Assembly: GCA_022747635.1 (NCBI GenBank) | Contig: JAKTNV010000007.1 | Span: 8,937,497-9,001,496 of the forward strand | Direction of reading: 5' to 3' | DNA from: Hetaerina americana | Lineage: Eukaryota > Arthropoda > Insecta > Odonata > Calopterygidae | Length of the DNA: 64,000 nucleotides | In this document: piece by piece, positions 12,001-24,900 of the stretch | Layout of the letters: every line of letters starts with the position of its first letter | How positions within the stretch are numbered: position 1 is the stretch's first letter | Position numbers and translations under genes: made by a program | Notes under the pieces: generated by a model | Told to the model about the DNA's origin: nothing | Database searches by the model: none | The model's input: the letters and a program-made list of their open reading frames with translations, nothing else

Positions 12001-13969
12001 CCAATTGGTTGGGCTTAATGGCTATCGATCTGCAGCTGTAAGTAAAAAATGGTGCCCCACAGAGCTCTGTGCTTGGCCCAGTACTTTGCATCATCATGCT
12101 TAATGCCATGATTTTCCTTTTATTATGAAATCTAAATCTGTTGTATATGCTGATGATGCCACTTTCGTTCAAGAATATCAACATCTAGAAGATGCAAAGG
12201 TTTGATCTAGCACCACCAAGAGACAGGCTAAGGAATGGTTTGATATTAATCGTTGGCATATAAATACCAAAACAAAAACCCAGCACATCGCATGCAGTCT
12301 TAAATAAAAAATAACTGAAATGGAAACTGCTAAAGTACGAGGAATTCATATCAATGCAAAACTTAACTGGGAGACCAGGATCAGTGAGATCTGTAATAAA
12401 CTGTGTAAAGCTGTTTATATGTAAAGTAAGCTCAACTTTCTCATTTCAAATTAGTATCGTTTAACACTTTACCATGCCTTCTTTCAGGTTAATTTAATTA
12501 TGATGCTGAGTAATGGGTCATTCCCCACATGTTAAACAAAATTTGATACTACAAAAGAGAGCTGTTTGCTCTATTGCTAATATACCACCACAGGATACCT
12601 GGGAGCCTTTATTTTATCAGGAATGGAATCATGACTGTATTTAGTTTATATATCTTTAAGGCTCTGATTCATGGGAACATTAATCTAGAAACTTACCAAT
12701 TAAAATCTCACGTCCATAACTATACCACAAGAGATCAAGCAAATCTAAATGCTACTTATTGTAGATTATCATCAACTCACAACACATTTCATAATGTGGA
12801 AATACGACTATAACTATCTGCCAACTCAGTTGAAATTGGACTGCATCCAGAGTTTCAAAAATAGGGTATATACCTGGTTACTTGCTCACCCACTTCACTC
12901 ATTGGATGAATTCTTTTGTGACAATCTTCACCACATTTAAGAACTTAGGTTTATATATTAAGTAATATTTTTATTGGCAACATTTAATATGGTTGTACCA
13001 TTTTTCAAAATGTCTTAAGTATTATTATTATTTCATGTTAAGCCCCTGCTAAAATATGTAAAGTATATGTGGACAAGTTAGCAAAAAAATTTGGATGTAG
13101 TAGAAGAGTATTTGGGGAATGTGATGAAAAGTTTGAAGAGCTCTATCTTTAGTTGGTTAGGCATCATCCAGGATATGCCGCCATGCATGGATTCCTCATG
13201 AAGTTGGATTTAATTGCCAAGTTAGTTTGCATGCAATGTAGTGGAGCTAGATTTGCAAAACATTGTAAGGTTAATCAGATTAGCAACTCAAAATTATCAT
13301 ATGAATTTGGTTTGAAGTCACTCTCGGAGCGAAGGTTTAATTGCGGAGTAAATCTCTTGGATAAATTGGATGTCTGTAGCGATGATGGAAATGTATCATT
13401 AGCCCTATCAGCTATAGCAGGATATCTGGTAAGGGAGATTATATAAATAAAATTAGAGAGATTAAGTGTAGAACTGCTATATTTACGATGCCCTTTTTAA
13501 CACGAACATTAAGAGATCAGAATAATAGTCTGCCTGTGCAAGAGAGGAAAAGTATTTTGCTTCTAAAGAAGTCTGACATGTGATCACCCCCTGCCATACA
13601 CCCTAGCGTTGTCTTTCAGAGTACCATTTTTGTAAAAAAGATCAGTGCCTCTCTAATCCCCTTCTACATCGTAGTACAAAGTTGCTCATTCAATCTCTAC
13701 CCACTCTAATCAATTAGTAATTACTTAAATCTTAAAATAGGTACTTAAACGTATTATTCCACAATACTTGATAATATTAAGAGTAAAACCCCATGGAAAG
13801 TTCTCTAAAACACAAAATGTCAGTTATTCCAAGTTTCAATCGCAATTTAGTTGCAGGCTGCCGGTAAACAAGTAACCCGTTTCAAGGAACATTGTCACCC
13901 AGATTCTTAAATCAACTGAAACATGTGCAAAAACAATAAAAAAATTTTCAACTTACAGCTGCTGGACAT
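8820..13969 (-). CDS. Uncharacterised 161-residue protein, three exons
   Basis: I do not recognise this protein. Exons on the minus strand: 13969-13957 (ATG TCC AGC AGC T, donor GTAAGT), 10141-9888 (acceptor TTCACAG, donor AAT|GTAAGT) and 9038-8820 (acceptor TTGCAG, stop TAA). Lengths 13, 254 and 219 sum to 162 codons with all phases matching. The start has A at -3. The product begins MSSSWIKNIYKFFRR, a short amphipathic basic stretch (a loose resemblance to a PCNA-binding box, without the Gln). A basic segment KKNKYRPIRGRSYKLL follows, then a Ser/Pro/Glu-rich middle. The acidic tail contains FVLVIPTWIHSDLEDPMEEN. No signal peptide or membrane segment. The first exon encodes only four residues, so it is the least certain; an alternative first exon near 14385 also fits in phase but has a poor donor. 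Confidence 0.6.
9681..9730. other. Strong intronic hairpin (22-bp arms, 6-nt loop)
   Basis: Arms 9681-9702 and 9709-9730 are reverse complements with a single mismatch (a G-U pair in RNA). It lies in the second intron of the uncharacterised gene. Confidence 0.85.
9888..10141 (-). CDS. Uncharacterised gene, exon 2
   Basis: Only one frame is open from the acceptor, and it starts with two bases of a split codon. It reads IKNIYKFFRRGQTDIVATRD, then KYRPIRGRSYKLLQNEH and ends ETKQEN at a GTAAGT donor. Good consensus sites on both sides support a real exon. Confidence 0.68.
11215..11550 (+). mobile_element. LINE-A 3' fragment
   Basis: Carries [20 protein letters not shown], then [20 protein letters not shown], the 3' tail AAACCTACCTTAACCGGTAG and an AATAATAATAAT end. 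It is a 5'-truncated copy of the family seen at 5060 and 51410, within the first intron of the uncharacterised gene. Confidence 0.85.
11940..12950 (+). mobile_element. Decayed LINE-B reverse transcriptase fragment
   Basis: Broken frames read SVVYADDATF (RT box with YADD), then AKEWFDINRWHINTKTKTQ, VRGIHINAKLNWETRI, and a C-terminal block ALIHGNINLETYQLKSHVHN with CRLSSTHNTF and LDEFF. This order is typical of jockey/CR1-like ORF2 C-termini. Many stops; inactive. Confidence 0.65.
13040..13450 (+). mobile_element. LINE fragment, ORF2 C-terminus
   Basis: Reads RRVFGECDEKFEELYL, LVRHHPGYAAMHGFL, then LSYEFGLKSLSERRFNCGVN and LLDKL, the usual arrangement downstream of a LINE RT (LVRPxLEYA.., LxSLxxRR). 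Stops and small deletions present. A related RT piece lies at 18355-18960. Confidence 0.6.
13957..13969 (-). CDS. Uncharacterised gene, exon 1 coding part
   Basis: AAAG-ATG-TCC-AGC-AGC-T followed by a strong GTAAGT donor; it leaves one base that completes a Trp codon with exon 2. The GC-richer stretch 13970-14390 just upstream on this strand would be 5' UTR or promoter. Confidence 0.5.
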
Positions 13970-15416
13970 CTTTAAGACTGTTTTATTCCTGAGAGCCCTT
14001 TCTAAAAAGCACTAGTTGAAACACCGGCGTTGATTCTGCAGCCAACCTCCCGAAAACTCGATACGCAAGCACACACTGAGTAGCACTTCGCAATTTTGTT
14101 GTTCTAAATTTACTTTGGATGATGCATGCATTCGATGGTGAACCAATTTTCGCATCGGAAATCCACATCTTTGTAGCAAACCCCAAATACAATGTAAGCG
14201 CCTCTCTTCCCCCGGATATTTCCCCCCTCCTTCCCCTTTCCTGGGCCGTAATCTTTGTGGGATGTGACAGGGCAAACCCTGAGTGCATGTTTGAGTGGCA
14301 CTGTATTTAACAAACCCGAGGCGAAGAGTGTTTGCGACTTGTCAGTGATTCTTTTTGCCGAATCTTTGCCCTTTTTTCTTTCCATTTAGGGAAGTTTTAC
14401 GTGACGCTATAAATCTATGTTTAGATTGATCAATATTTTAGCGCCCTGCAAGCCTCCGCAAAGGTTTGTAGCAGGGGGTGAATACACACAGACTAACTTG
14501 GACTCGAATCTTTTTTACCCCTGCCATGGACGGACAATTTTATTATGATCCCTTATTGTTCGAGGAAAAAATTACATCTTAAATTTATCTGTTCTACACG
14601 TAATCTCGCTAATTTTATCGACATGATCTCTCCTACCGTAATATAATGGGGCTAATAACACATTTTCAACATAAATTCTAAAAAGACATCCTTCCATTTA
14701 AGCAGTTTCGCAATTAATCCTAGGATTTGAATTATTTTATAACTCTCGTAAGTAAAAAAAATAACCTTTCACACAAGGACATCATTTATTAAATATAACG
14801 GCAATATTACCCATTAAAATTATCGAATAGTAACAAAGTTACAGCATGAATTTTTAAAGATGCAAAATTCATCAACATCAATTGCCGTATAAAGATCAGC
14901 GGTGGCTCGAAGTTTGTGAGCCAGCGAATAGCGAATTTCGTCGTGTGCTTACTTTAATTTTTGGTGGCCTAAAAGTACTATCCTAAAAATATAAGAATGG
15001 ACTTTAAGGCTCCCTCTTCACCAGCCTTTTCGGTTTTTTCAAATTGTTATGAAATGACATTAATTGATGTTCTGAAAAGTCTTAATCCAAATATTTGATA
15101 CCAGCAATTAAATGAATTATCTCGAAGTACGTTGAGTTTGGCGCTTTAGGAAGCGTTATCATCTGGCGGCGGCAGTGGAAAACAAATTTTGATAGGCCTG
15201 TACAACTATAGCGCCGCCATCATATTATCATGGAATCATTTGAAGATCCTTGCATCATAATGAAATGACCATCGTAATTGCAATTCGAATTGTGTTTGTT
15301 GATTCTCGTATGTCGGCTTCATGCAAACAGCGGAGTTTTTCATTGAGGGTTAACGTATTTATCATGGCTAATATTCAAGAATAATTAGTCTTACAAAATA
15401 TCATATCTATTTTTTA
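13970..15416. promoter_or_regulatory. Head-to-head upstream region of the uncharacterised gene and KDM8
   Basis: About 1.45 kb separates two divergent start codons. 14190-14300 is C-rich (CCCCCGGATATTTCCCCCCTCC) and GC-richer than its surroundings. A small interspersed repeat (CCTGCAAGCCTCC..GGGGGTGAATACACAC) sits at 14440-14500 and recurs at 17700-17760. I see no defined TATA box; the promoter role is inferred from position. Confidence 0.4.
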
Positions 15417-15965
15417 TTGATGGATAATTTAAATCGTTTGAGGGAGCTTCTTGTTGATGAAAAAGGCACACTTAAATATGGGGACTTCGGAGTGCTTGGA
15501 ATTGACAGTAAAGACGTTGAAGGTTTGAGCGGTGAATTGTATCTACTGAAACGTGCTGGTGACCAGTCGTTAAATATTTCAGAAAGTCATGATAAAGAGC
15601 TAGTTATCAGAAGACTGAAAAATGGTCTGAAAAATAATCAAGCCGTGTTAGACTCACTCTGGGAAAAGTTAAATACGGGAATTTGGAAAGACACGCCCAT
15701 TTATTTGCGTTGTCTCTTTTCTCATGCTTCACTTGTCAAAGCATTTATTTTGTTGAGTATTTCCGTCTATCATGGAGAAATCAAAGATCCAAAATGTTCA
15801 TTGGAGTATACACGAGCTGCCCTTAAGTCGGTAGATTTAGGCATTCTTTTAGGAATGCCTACCCCTGACTTAACTACTGCTGCCCAGATAATATTACAGG
15901 TATTGAATATGCTCGCCTCAAGAAAAGAATCTGGGGGTCTTTGCGTGGATCGCCCTCATAAAAAG
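15417..15965 (+). CDS. KDM8: KDM8 exon 1
   Basis: 183 codons from [20 protein letters not shown] to PHKK with donor AAG|GTAAGG. It contains the JMJD5-type N-terminal helical region. The frame runs into the intron, but conservation stops near the donor. Confidence 0.9.
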
Positions 15966-18900
15966 GTAAGGGTGCCAATTAATTACTAATTTTTACAAGA
16001 CCTTATGGCAACATGTCTCCCCCCCCCCTTTCCTGACTTCATTCTTTGTCTTTTATTATTGAATCCATAGTAGAAACTTCCAATACGCCCTTGCATTGTC
16101 CTGCATTTTCTTCTATGGGGCATAGATTATCATACTATTTTACTGTCAGATTTGCAGATTGTCCTACTTTTATCAGCCAGCCATTCAAGGTATTAAAATC
16201 ATTGCTAAGTGTTCTATGGTATTAGTTTGAGAGAATGATATGAGAATAACTCACAGGAACACAATGGTAATGAGAACTAGGAATAGGAAGGCTAAATTTA
16301 ACATCAATATTAGGATCAGTGAGTACCAGTAGTATACTTCACGTACAAGGGAAGTAAATATTGTAGGTGAAAATGGGCTAAGTAATATGGGCATCAAAGT
16401 TGTGTTGGGCCAAGAAACATTTACTTAGAGGAGGGTGTTAGAAGAAAATATGTGTTAGTAAAATCTTTGATTTTGACTGTATTCCTGGAATGTTTTCAAA
16501 CTTTATTTTTGTTTAAGAAGGAGATAAAGGATTAATTGAAAGGTTTTCAAATTTGATCTTGGAAATGGAAAATAAACAAAAATAAATGGATAAGGCCATG
16601 AAATGATTGGGGAAAAGAAAAAGTATACTTGGGAGAAATTTGAAAACGGCAGGAATAGTTTAAGTAGGAGATGACGACAGGAAATGGGATGTTGAAAAAT
16701 GATAAGAGTGGTGGGAATGTTGGATGACGTGTTAGAGGGAGGAAAATGTTAGTATTTTGAACACACTTGTGATATACATATTGTATCTCAGGGTGTTTCG
16801 TGTGGCATTCGACAGGACTTGTGTTGGGTTGTGCTTTAATCCCGAAAGACCAAAGCACATGATAAGTTGGTTGTACTGAGTCCATCATAAGCCTCCCTCT
16901 GGTTGGTGGAATGCTGCTAAATAATAATAATGAATCACATGATAAGTATGCATGGATTTCGGAAAGAGTCAGTACGCTGATGTTCATTGAAGACTCTCCT
17001 GCCAGAATCTTTGGGAGCCATTCCAGAAGTATTCTTAGAGCTTTCCTTTTAGGTGAACAACCTTTTTCTCTGCATTTAATTTTCCAGTATAATAAGCATG
17101 CGTGTGTCGTGGTAGTCCAGGGGTAGAGCGTTAAACTACTGACCGGAGGGTACAAGTTTGATTCCTGGGCTAGGCACCTGGGCACCAAGCTATGTGATTT
17201 TTTGGGTACCAGATCTTCCTGGGAAATCATAATGGGCACAGGGAAAGGAACTGGCCTCCCCGTACCCTGCTAATGTGTGAATTTCACACGCCGTTGGGCG
17301 TAGTACTGGGTGAACTCTACCATCACGTGCCAAACTGCCTTTAGAGTTGATTACTGTGTTTATGGTGTTAATAAGCATGCATTAGGTAAACATTAGTGTT
17401 CTTGGAAGAGGTATATTAGAAATAGTTTTAGACTAATCATCGGTGAAATGATTTCGCATAGAACTTCTCAGGAAACTTTGTGTCGATTTCATTTTCAGAT
17501 AAAAATGGATTCTTTGGAGATAAGTGATAGCCCGCAGCATCCCAATGTAGCTGAAATTGGAGAGACAACTTCCATCACGTGAGTGGTTTTTATTTCTCAT
17601 ATGATCATTCTCAGCTCATCATTAAATCCAATGATAAGGTATAATAATTCAATATAAACAGTGTTGTCTTTTCATAGCACCACTTTTTCATTTATGTACC
17701 TTGCAAGCCACCACTAGGGTGTGTGGCAGGGGGTGAATACACACCAGGGCGATCCATGTGACCCCATTGACACGGCGAGTTTTTGTAACTCCACCAGAGT
17801 CAACCCCTTCTGTGGATAAGCAACCCTCACATCAGCCTTAGATCAAAGGTCACCCATGATACCTTGCAGCAATATGGGCCCTTGGAGCTACGTACTTACT
17901 GGAGCAGGCATGCATCGGGACATAAGACCCAGTGGAAGCCATCCCAATTGTATCAAAATTGACAATTTTTTAAACAAGGGCTAGGTTAAAACAATTAACA
18001 TTACAAATTTTATGAATAAAAAATGTCCTTGGGCTGAACAAAGGCTATTGTAATTATGCAAATTGATGTCACAGTCCCGCTTCACAAACAAAAAATCCAC
18101 TGGCTATTTAAAATAATGGTTGTACCTCTTAGTAAACTACTCACGTACTAGAAGTGTATGGCATAGATAAAAATATCCAGGGTTTTGGATTAAAGACTTT
18201 TTGAATGTCAATGCAACAATATCAGAGTGTAAAAATCATTCGCCTTGACCGGGATGATTTTTACACTCTGAAATTGTTGCATTGAAATGCACATTAGTGG
18301 ATGACTCCGTTAAAAGTTACCGTTACGGCATCTCCCGCAGTTTCTTTGGAACTTTTTGAATGGTCGGGCACAAAGGGCAGTGATAGATGGAGTAAGCTCA
18401 AACGCAGTAGAAGCCATTTCAGGTGCTCCCCAGGAAAGTGTTACCTGGCCTCTTTCACTTTCACTCCATGCCAACAACACTGACTCCATAGTTACTAGCA
18501 AGATATGTTCATTTGCTGATGATGCAGCAGTTCACCGTGATCCTGAGGACAGAGCGGCTCCATCAGCTGACCCCAATGCTATACAAGGCTGGTGTGATAC
18601 TTGACAACTAGAATTGAACTTAAAAAAGTTCACAGTGACAAACCTTTGAAAAAGAGCAACTCCCTTTTGAATGCCTACCACATTTAAATGATTAACAACA
18701 AAACTGAGTGTGTAGACACAACCAAATACCCAGGGTCTACCCTCACTCATGATCTATCCTGGGTGGAACACACACGGGGTACATTTGGACAAGCCATAAA
18801 AAAATTAGGATCTATTAGAAGAGTACTAGGTAAATGTGATGAAAAGTTATGAATGTGATGTTAGATGAAATGTTATCTGTCGGTGGTTGGGCTTCATTCA

Positions 18901-21900
18901 GAATGTACTCTGCAGGTATATGGGATCCTCACGAAGTTGGATTAATTGCCACGTTGGAATTGGATCACATGCAGCATTGAGGAGCTGTACCTTAGCCTTT
19001 AAAGTCTTTAAATTTTAACTCCAGAATATTTATAAAGCCTGATGTGTATCACTCACTGGAATTAAAATTTCAAGATTTTGAATCAAAGATGCACAGCGAG
19101 GCACATGGTGGCATGGCATGTGTTACCCAAGAGTAGTATTGGGGTTGTATTTGTCAGCTATATTTCATCATCTTTAGGTTGCAAGTATACATTGCTTTAC
19201 TTCACTTCATCTGGGAGGGCATCGTAGATGCATTCATTGGTTATCGTGAATCAAAGAGGTGACCCCTTAATAGAGAACCTTGTCTTGATGTGAGCTGTAA
19301 TTTCCTGAAATTCTTCCTTTGCATTAAACTGATTGAATTCTGAGCCCTGCAGTCAATATTTGCAATCATTTCCATTATTTTCTCATTTGCATGACCTCCA
19401 GGTTTGACTTCATAAAATTTATGATTTTCAGCGGGAAGTGCAGGGTAGGTGAAATATTCATTGTGTTGGAGAAATAAGGAAGATGTGGCATCTTTGACTA
19501 CTGGTTCATTTCACTGGCTCATCAAGGAGAGTGGTGTTCATGAATGAAAAAAGGCAAGGTCTTCGTATCACCAAAATTGGTGTTTCTATGATTTTGTTGT
19601 GTTATTGATTTTCTATTTTTTGATTCACGAAATAAATGTTTTATAATTAATATTATTGATGAAATAAATATAAAATTAAGACTAGTGATAAGAAGTCAGA
19701 GCTTAATTAAATCCCTTGTAACTACTCAGTTTTTGATCATGAGAACTCAGTCAGTGGTTCATTAAATGTAAATTGAAATTTATGCCATTGTCGCGTGGAC
19801 ATAGTAGGGTTGGGTTCGTGGAATCAAAGAGTGGCATTCATTGCTATACATTTATTGGACTTACTACACAAGGAGCCCGGCCCGGAAGGAAAGAGGAAGC
19901 GTAGAGACAGCAGCAGGTTCGGCCTCCGCAAGAGAGTTCCACAACCTTTAGTGTCTACGGGGAGGGAGCAGCGTAGAGACAGCAGCAGGTTCGGCATCCG
20001 CAAGAGAGTTCCACAACCTTTAGTGTCTCCAGTCACTGCCCTGCTTTGCTTGGGGCACTCGGGGTTTATATATGAATTCCCGGGTACAAAGACCGGGCGC
20101 CGAACTCCGTATCATTAGCGGTAGGGGAGAGAGCAGGTTAACCTCGGTATTGGGTGACTGTGTCCAGCCACTGTTCGCCAAATTTGCTATCGCGGATTCG
20201 GCGAAAAGGACACTAGCTCGCATGAGTCCTTCTAGATGTCCGAGCATCATGTCCCCACGACATTGTGTATTGAGACTGCCATCTACATGGCTTTTCCGAA
20301 ACATCAGAACTAGCATCATGTCCCCGCGACACCATAAGCCAATCACCAGTTAACGACCACTTCTATGACTTGAGTTGCTTTGTGGAAAGTATTTGAGTTA
20401 GCATGCCGTCCGTCGGATGGGATGTTAAATTGTGGGACCATTGGCGTCTTTTGTTAAGAGTAGGCTAATTCCAATGCTGGGTTTCTCTCCACCCTTTCCC
20501 CTTTGCCATCCATCCCTAATGGTGCAAAATACCTCTGCTGTCGGTCGCCCCACCTACAACTACCTCTACTAAGAGAAGAAAACACTCAGAAGTAGAGTAG
20601 AATCCCAGAGAGATTACTCCTCAACAAAAGCAGTAAATGGGGTTTCCTCAGGATGCAGGCAACAACCATAGCATGTTACACTCTTGAAATTCTTGCTGAC
20701 ATTTTATCTTATGGTAAAATTCAAATGAGGCATGCCTTGTGCATGAGTAAATGTTGATAGTAGAATGGTACAATTCACAAATTTCACAATACTTAAACTA
20801 TATGAATGGATAGATAGATTTATTTGCCATAGAACAATACATAATTGTATGGGCTTCGTTCAGATTCAATTACATTTATAGGTGCATTAACATATACACA
20901 AATTCATATGGGTATTAAAGATTTAAAAAACAGATTTCCCTGCATTGGCTCTTTCTTGGTTCTTGAACACTATAAAAAACTCTATTTACAAAGAATCTGT
21001 TCACATTGGAATGAATATAAAAACCCAAACCGTACTCTTAAGGGCACTAATAGGTGGAATTAAAGAAGGTAGAATTAGGTGGTAAGGTAGATAGGTGGAA
21101 TTATTTTTTATATTCATTCCATTCATTCGGCCGTAGTACGTTCTATATCTCTTTATCTGTTCACATTATTTTGAATTTTTAAAAATCACATTATTAGGTT
21201 TACAATTTTAGATACAATTTCATGTATTCTCGTCATGCCTTTCAAATAAACTAATATGTTTAATATTTGTGTGAAATTATCACTCTTGACAGAGAGAAAT
21301 TTTGGAGATATCTTCAGAATTGATTGAACTTTTGGGATGACGGTTTCTTGAACATTGTGACTTCTTTGTGTCAGGAGTCTTCTGGTCGTGACGTCTTGAC
21401 CCGAAGAAATCAGCTTGGATGCTTGCAAAACATTCATCCAGCCAGATAGATCAATGCAGAAGAGAGACTGAAAGAAGGTGAGGGACAATTTCATGTGCAC
21501 TGTTCATCCCTGCTTCACCTGCAGGCACAGCTTGATGGAGAGGCCTTGGAGGGAGTGGGGGAAACCAAGAACAGTTCCGGTCCTCTTCCGGCCTTCTCTG
21601 GAACAGTTCTATGCTGAGCATTATCTGCGAAGGCTTCCCGCCATCCTGCAGGGGTGCCTTGACCACTGGCCCGCTCTTTCTAGCTGGAGCCCATCCTACT
21701 TGGCCAAGGTTGCCGGCAATCGCACCGTCCCCGTAGAGCTGGGGCCCAACTATGTGCATCCCACGTGGGGGCAGAAGCTCATGGCTGTGGGGGAGTTTGT
21801 CGAGCAGCATATGGTACCCCCCGAGGATGCTCCCCCCCATGAGGGTATTGACAAACCAATTGGCTACCTTGCCCAGCACCCTCTATTTGAGCAGGTAAAT

Positions 21901-24900
21901 TAATGTCTGCCAAATAAGCAGTCCCCAGGTATGGAAAATGTCATCCCGCTCAAGATTAGTCTTATTAATTTTCTACACGAGACTGGAAATGTATCTTGGT
22001 ATAAGTTTTGAAGATTCAGTTCATAAATGAGTCATTAGTTTGGTTTAATTTGTATATTTGTTCATCCTCATATGAAATTTTTCTTCTTTCTTCCTCTTAA
22101 TATCTATGGAAACAATAGAGGCTGATTTTCTGAAGAGAAAAAGGCATGTTAATCAAAATTGTCTTGTTTAAGGGGGGTTATTCCAGGTCTCTGTGAATGA
22201 GTAGCCGATAAAGTTAATAGCTTGTGGTTGAATAGGAGTGCTCTCATTAGTTTAGGGTAAAATGGTCAGGAATTGATGATTCATTACGCTTTGAAACCAT
22301 TGGTATTTACATTTTAATGATTACTAGTAGTTATTTCCGGCAACATGTTACTTAAGTATTATAAGTAATATAAGTATTTCCATTTTTGTCCTGACAACCT
22401 TTTGAATCAGAATGTAGTATCATTTGTTGCAAAGGCTTAGTTTAAAAATAATAGAGAACATCTGAAAGAAAGGCACTCCTCTCCATACCATTATTGCTCT
22501 GTTCACCTTATGGTGAAAAATTTATGGGGAAAAATTTATGTGCATGCTGAGAACAGTATCTTAATTGAGCCTGTGTCTTTGCTCATTTTTGACGTGCCTT
22601 ATATCATGTACATACACCACCCACCTGGTATTTTTGTATTGTAATCTCTGGGCAAATGAAAAGTAATAATAATAATAATTGCCTTCTCCAATCAATTGAT
22701 CCCATCATGGTATATCCCTTGAAGGTACCTGAGCTAAGGAATGACATAAAAATACCAGAATATTGCTGTCTCAGTGAGGAATCTGATTCAGCTACTGACG
22801 CAGAGGTGGAACCCGACATCAACGCATGGTTTGGTCCCAAGGGAACTGTTTCTCCTCTGCACTACGACCCGAAACATAATCTTTTGGCTCAGGTATGATT
22901 TACTCTTTTCAATTTTTTTGCATGGGTCATCAAGTATCATTCATCTCAAGATTAGAGGAATAAATAATTTTAATTCTTACTCAAAGCGAAGAAATTTCCT
23001 AGAGTATTGATTTTTTCCTGGCAACTTCGGCTTTCTCTGTTCTTCCAAGTTTGATTATTGAGCTTGGCATTTGTTTTTTCACTTGTTTTCCATCCTTTAG
23101 GCAGGAGGAGGGTAAACTGTCAATGTGATTTCGTAACTCCATGCTGGACATATCTTAGTACACTTAGTATCTTGGTGTTATTAATATATTAGTATTATTA
23201 ACCTAGATTTCTGATATCCATTACTAAAAAGGAAGAAAGACTCGTACTTTTCCACAGATTTTATTATACGGTACAACATGTTTCACCGACTTGCGGCATC
23301 ATCAGGTACAAATTTGCAAAACAGACAGAGCAAGCATATATTCAGGTCCTGGTGTCTTTCAGTTTTAGCTGTTTCACCTCATCAGAAGGGCCATCATAAT
23401 TTGTACAAATAGCATCATATTAGCTCATGGCCAATAAAATAAATTCACTGCTTGGACGATTTGCTATTTTCAAATGTTCCTTCAATTTTGTCCATTTATA
23501 CTAGAATTTCCAGAAATAGAGGTGTCTTTTTTGTACCTGTAGCTATGTGGTTTTGATCTTAGGGTCCATAATCTATGCAATTACAGATGTAACACAAATG
23601 AATGATTGATAAAGGGTTCTGTTATAATAAACCAAGCATTTATCTGTTCAACTTAAAAGTATGTTGTTGTCCGCAGTGAAAAGGAATGTGAGATAGAGAA
23701 GAGGAAGAGGGAACTGTGGGCCATGAACGGGAGCAACTAATCCAATTAAATCTTCAGAAAAAGTGTTCTGTGATGAATTTTAGGGAAATGAAATCCCTGC
23801 ACCCACCCTTACACGTAGAGGGTGTGAGAGGCAGACATAAGAATAGTGGGCCCAGAACGAAATTATTGGATGGTTCAAGCTATCATTATTTCTCTTTGTA
23901 TCCACTATTTAAAACAATGTTAAAAAATTTTTAATTTACCGTATTTTCCCATCAATAATGTGCACGTTGTGTTCAAAAATGTTCAGATAATCGAAAAAAT
24001 GACGATGCGCGTTATGTAATGAAAATTGAAAAAATCCAAACATAGACGTATTTTTACTCACACTTATCCGATATAGCTGTATTATTATGCACACTATACG
24101 TAATTTGTATACTTTGTATACGGCATCTATAAACGTTCAAGATAACTATGAAGCCCTGAATGCGTGGTATCTCCACAAATTCATGATAACTACAGAGTTC
24201 TGGGTGTGCGTTATTCATAAGGTGAGCATTATCGATGGGAAAATATGGTAATTTGAATTTTCCAAGAATTAATGTTCATATGCAATTTAAAACTAGGGGT
24301 CTGCAAAGCTTTTATGCTTTAAGCAAATCTATGAGCGTGTGGTGTGTTTTCATTGCCACCTGCCTTTACACATTGATGTTAAAAATTACTTATGACACCT
24401 TTATTCATCAAGTGCTTATTTAAGTACAAATTGCTTAGGATCATGTGTGAAAATATCATGAACAACTGTCATCAGTTACCAATATTTCAGAAGTTCAGCC
24501 AAATTCAAGAAATTCAGTGCATGATCAAGTTCAAGCAATTGCTGGTTCAAATAATCATCATAATTACGATTAATTTTGTAAATGCTTATTGTTAGTTTCT
24601 CCCTTTTCAGGGATTTACTTCAAAAAATGAGAACTAAATCCAAATACAACCCAAGAGATATTAAAAAGTTTTATATCTTTCTCTGAGATTAAAAATATTA
24701 TTCAACTATTTCTTATTATCTTAATTTGTTGGTCGAGAGAGGATATTAATTGTCATTTCATCTTACTTTAGAAGCAACTTGAGACTCAAGCACTAAACAT
24801 AAAGTGAAGTGGATATTCTAAAACTTCCAAAAATATTAACGAATGTTGTATTTACATAAGATTAAACTAAGTGCTGGAGACTTGGTAGTCCAGTGGGTAT

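Noticed and set aside
14110..14385. Alternative first exon of the uncharacterised gene (MERKKGKDSAKRITDKSQ)
   Set aside because: Phase would fit via a weak GTTTGT donor, but the 13957 donor (GTAAGT) with a well-placed ATG is stronger; kept only as an alternative.
16547..17239. 230-codon open frame on the minus strand
   Set aside because: No domain, odd composition, lies in a KDM8 intron and overlaps a SINE-1 copy in antisense; best explained by chance in AT-poor stretches.
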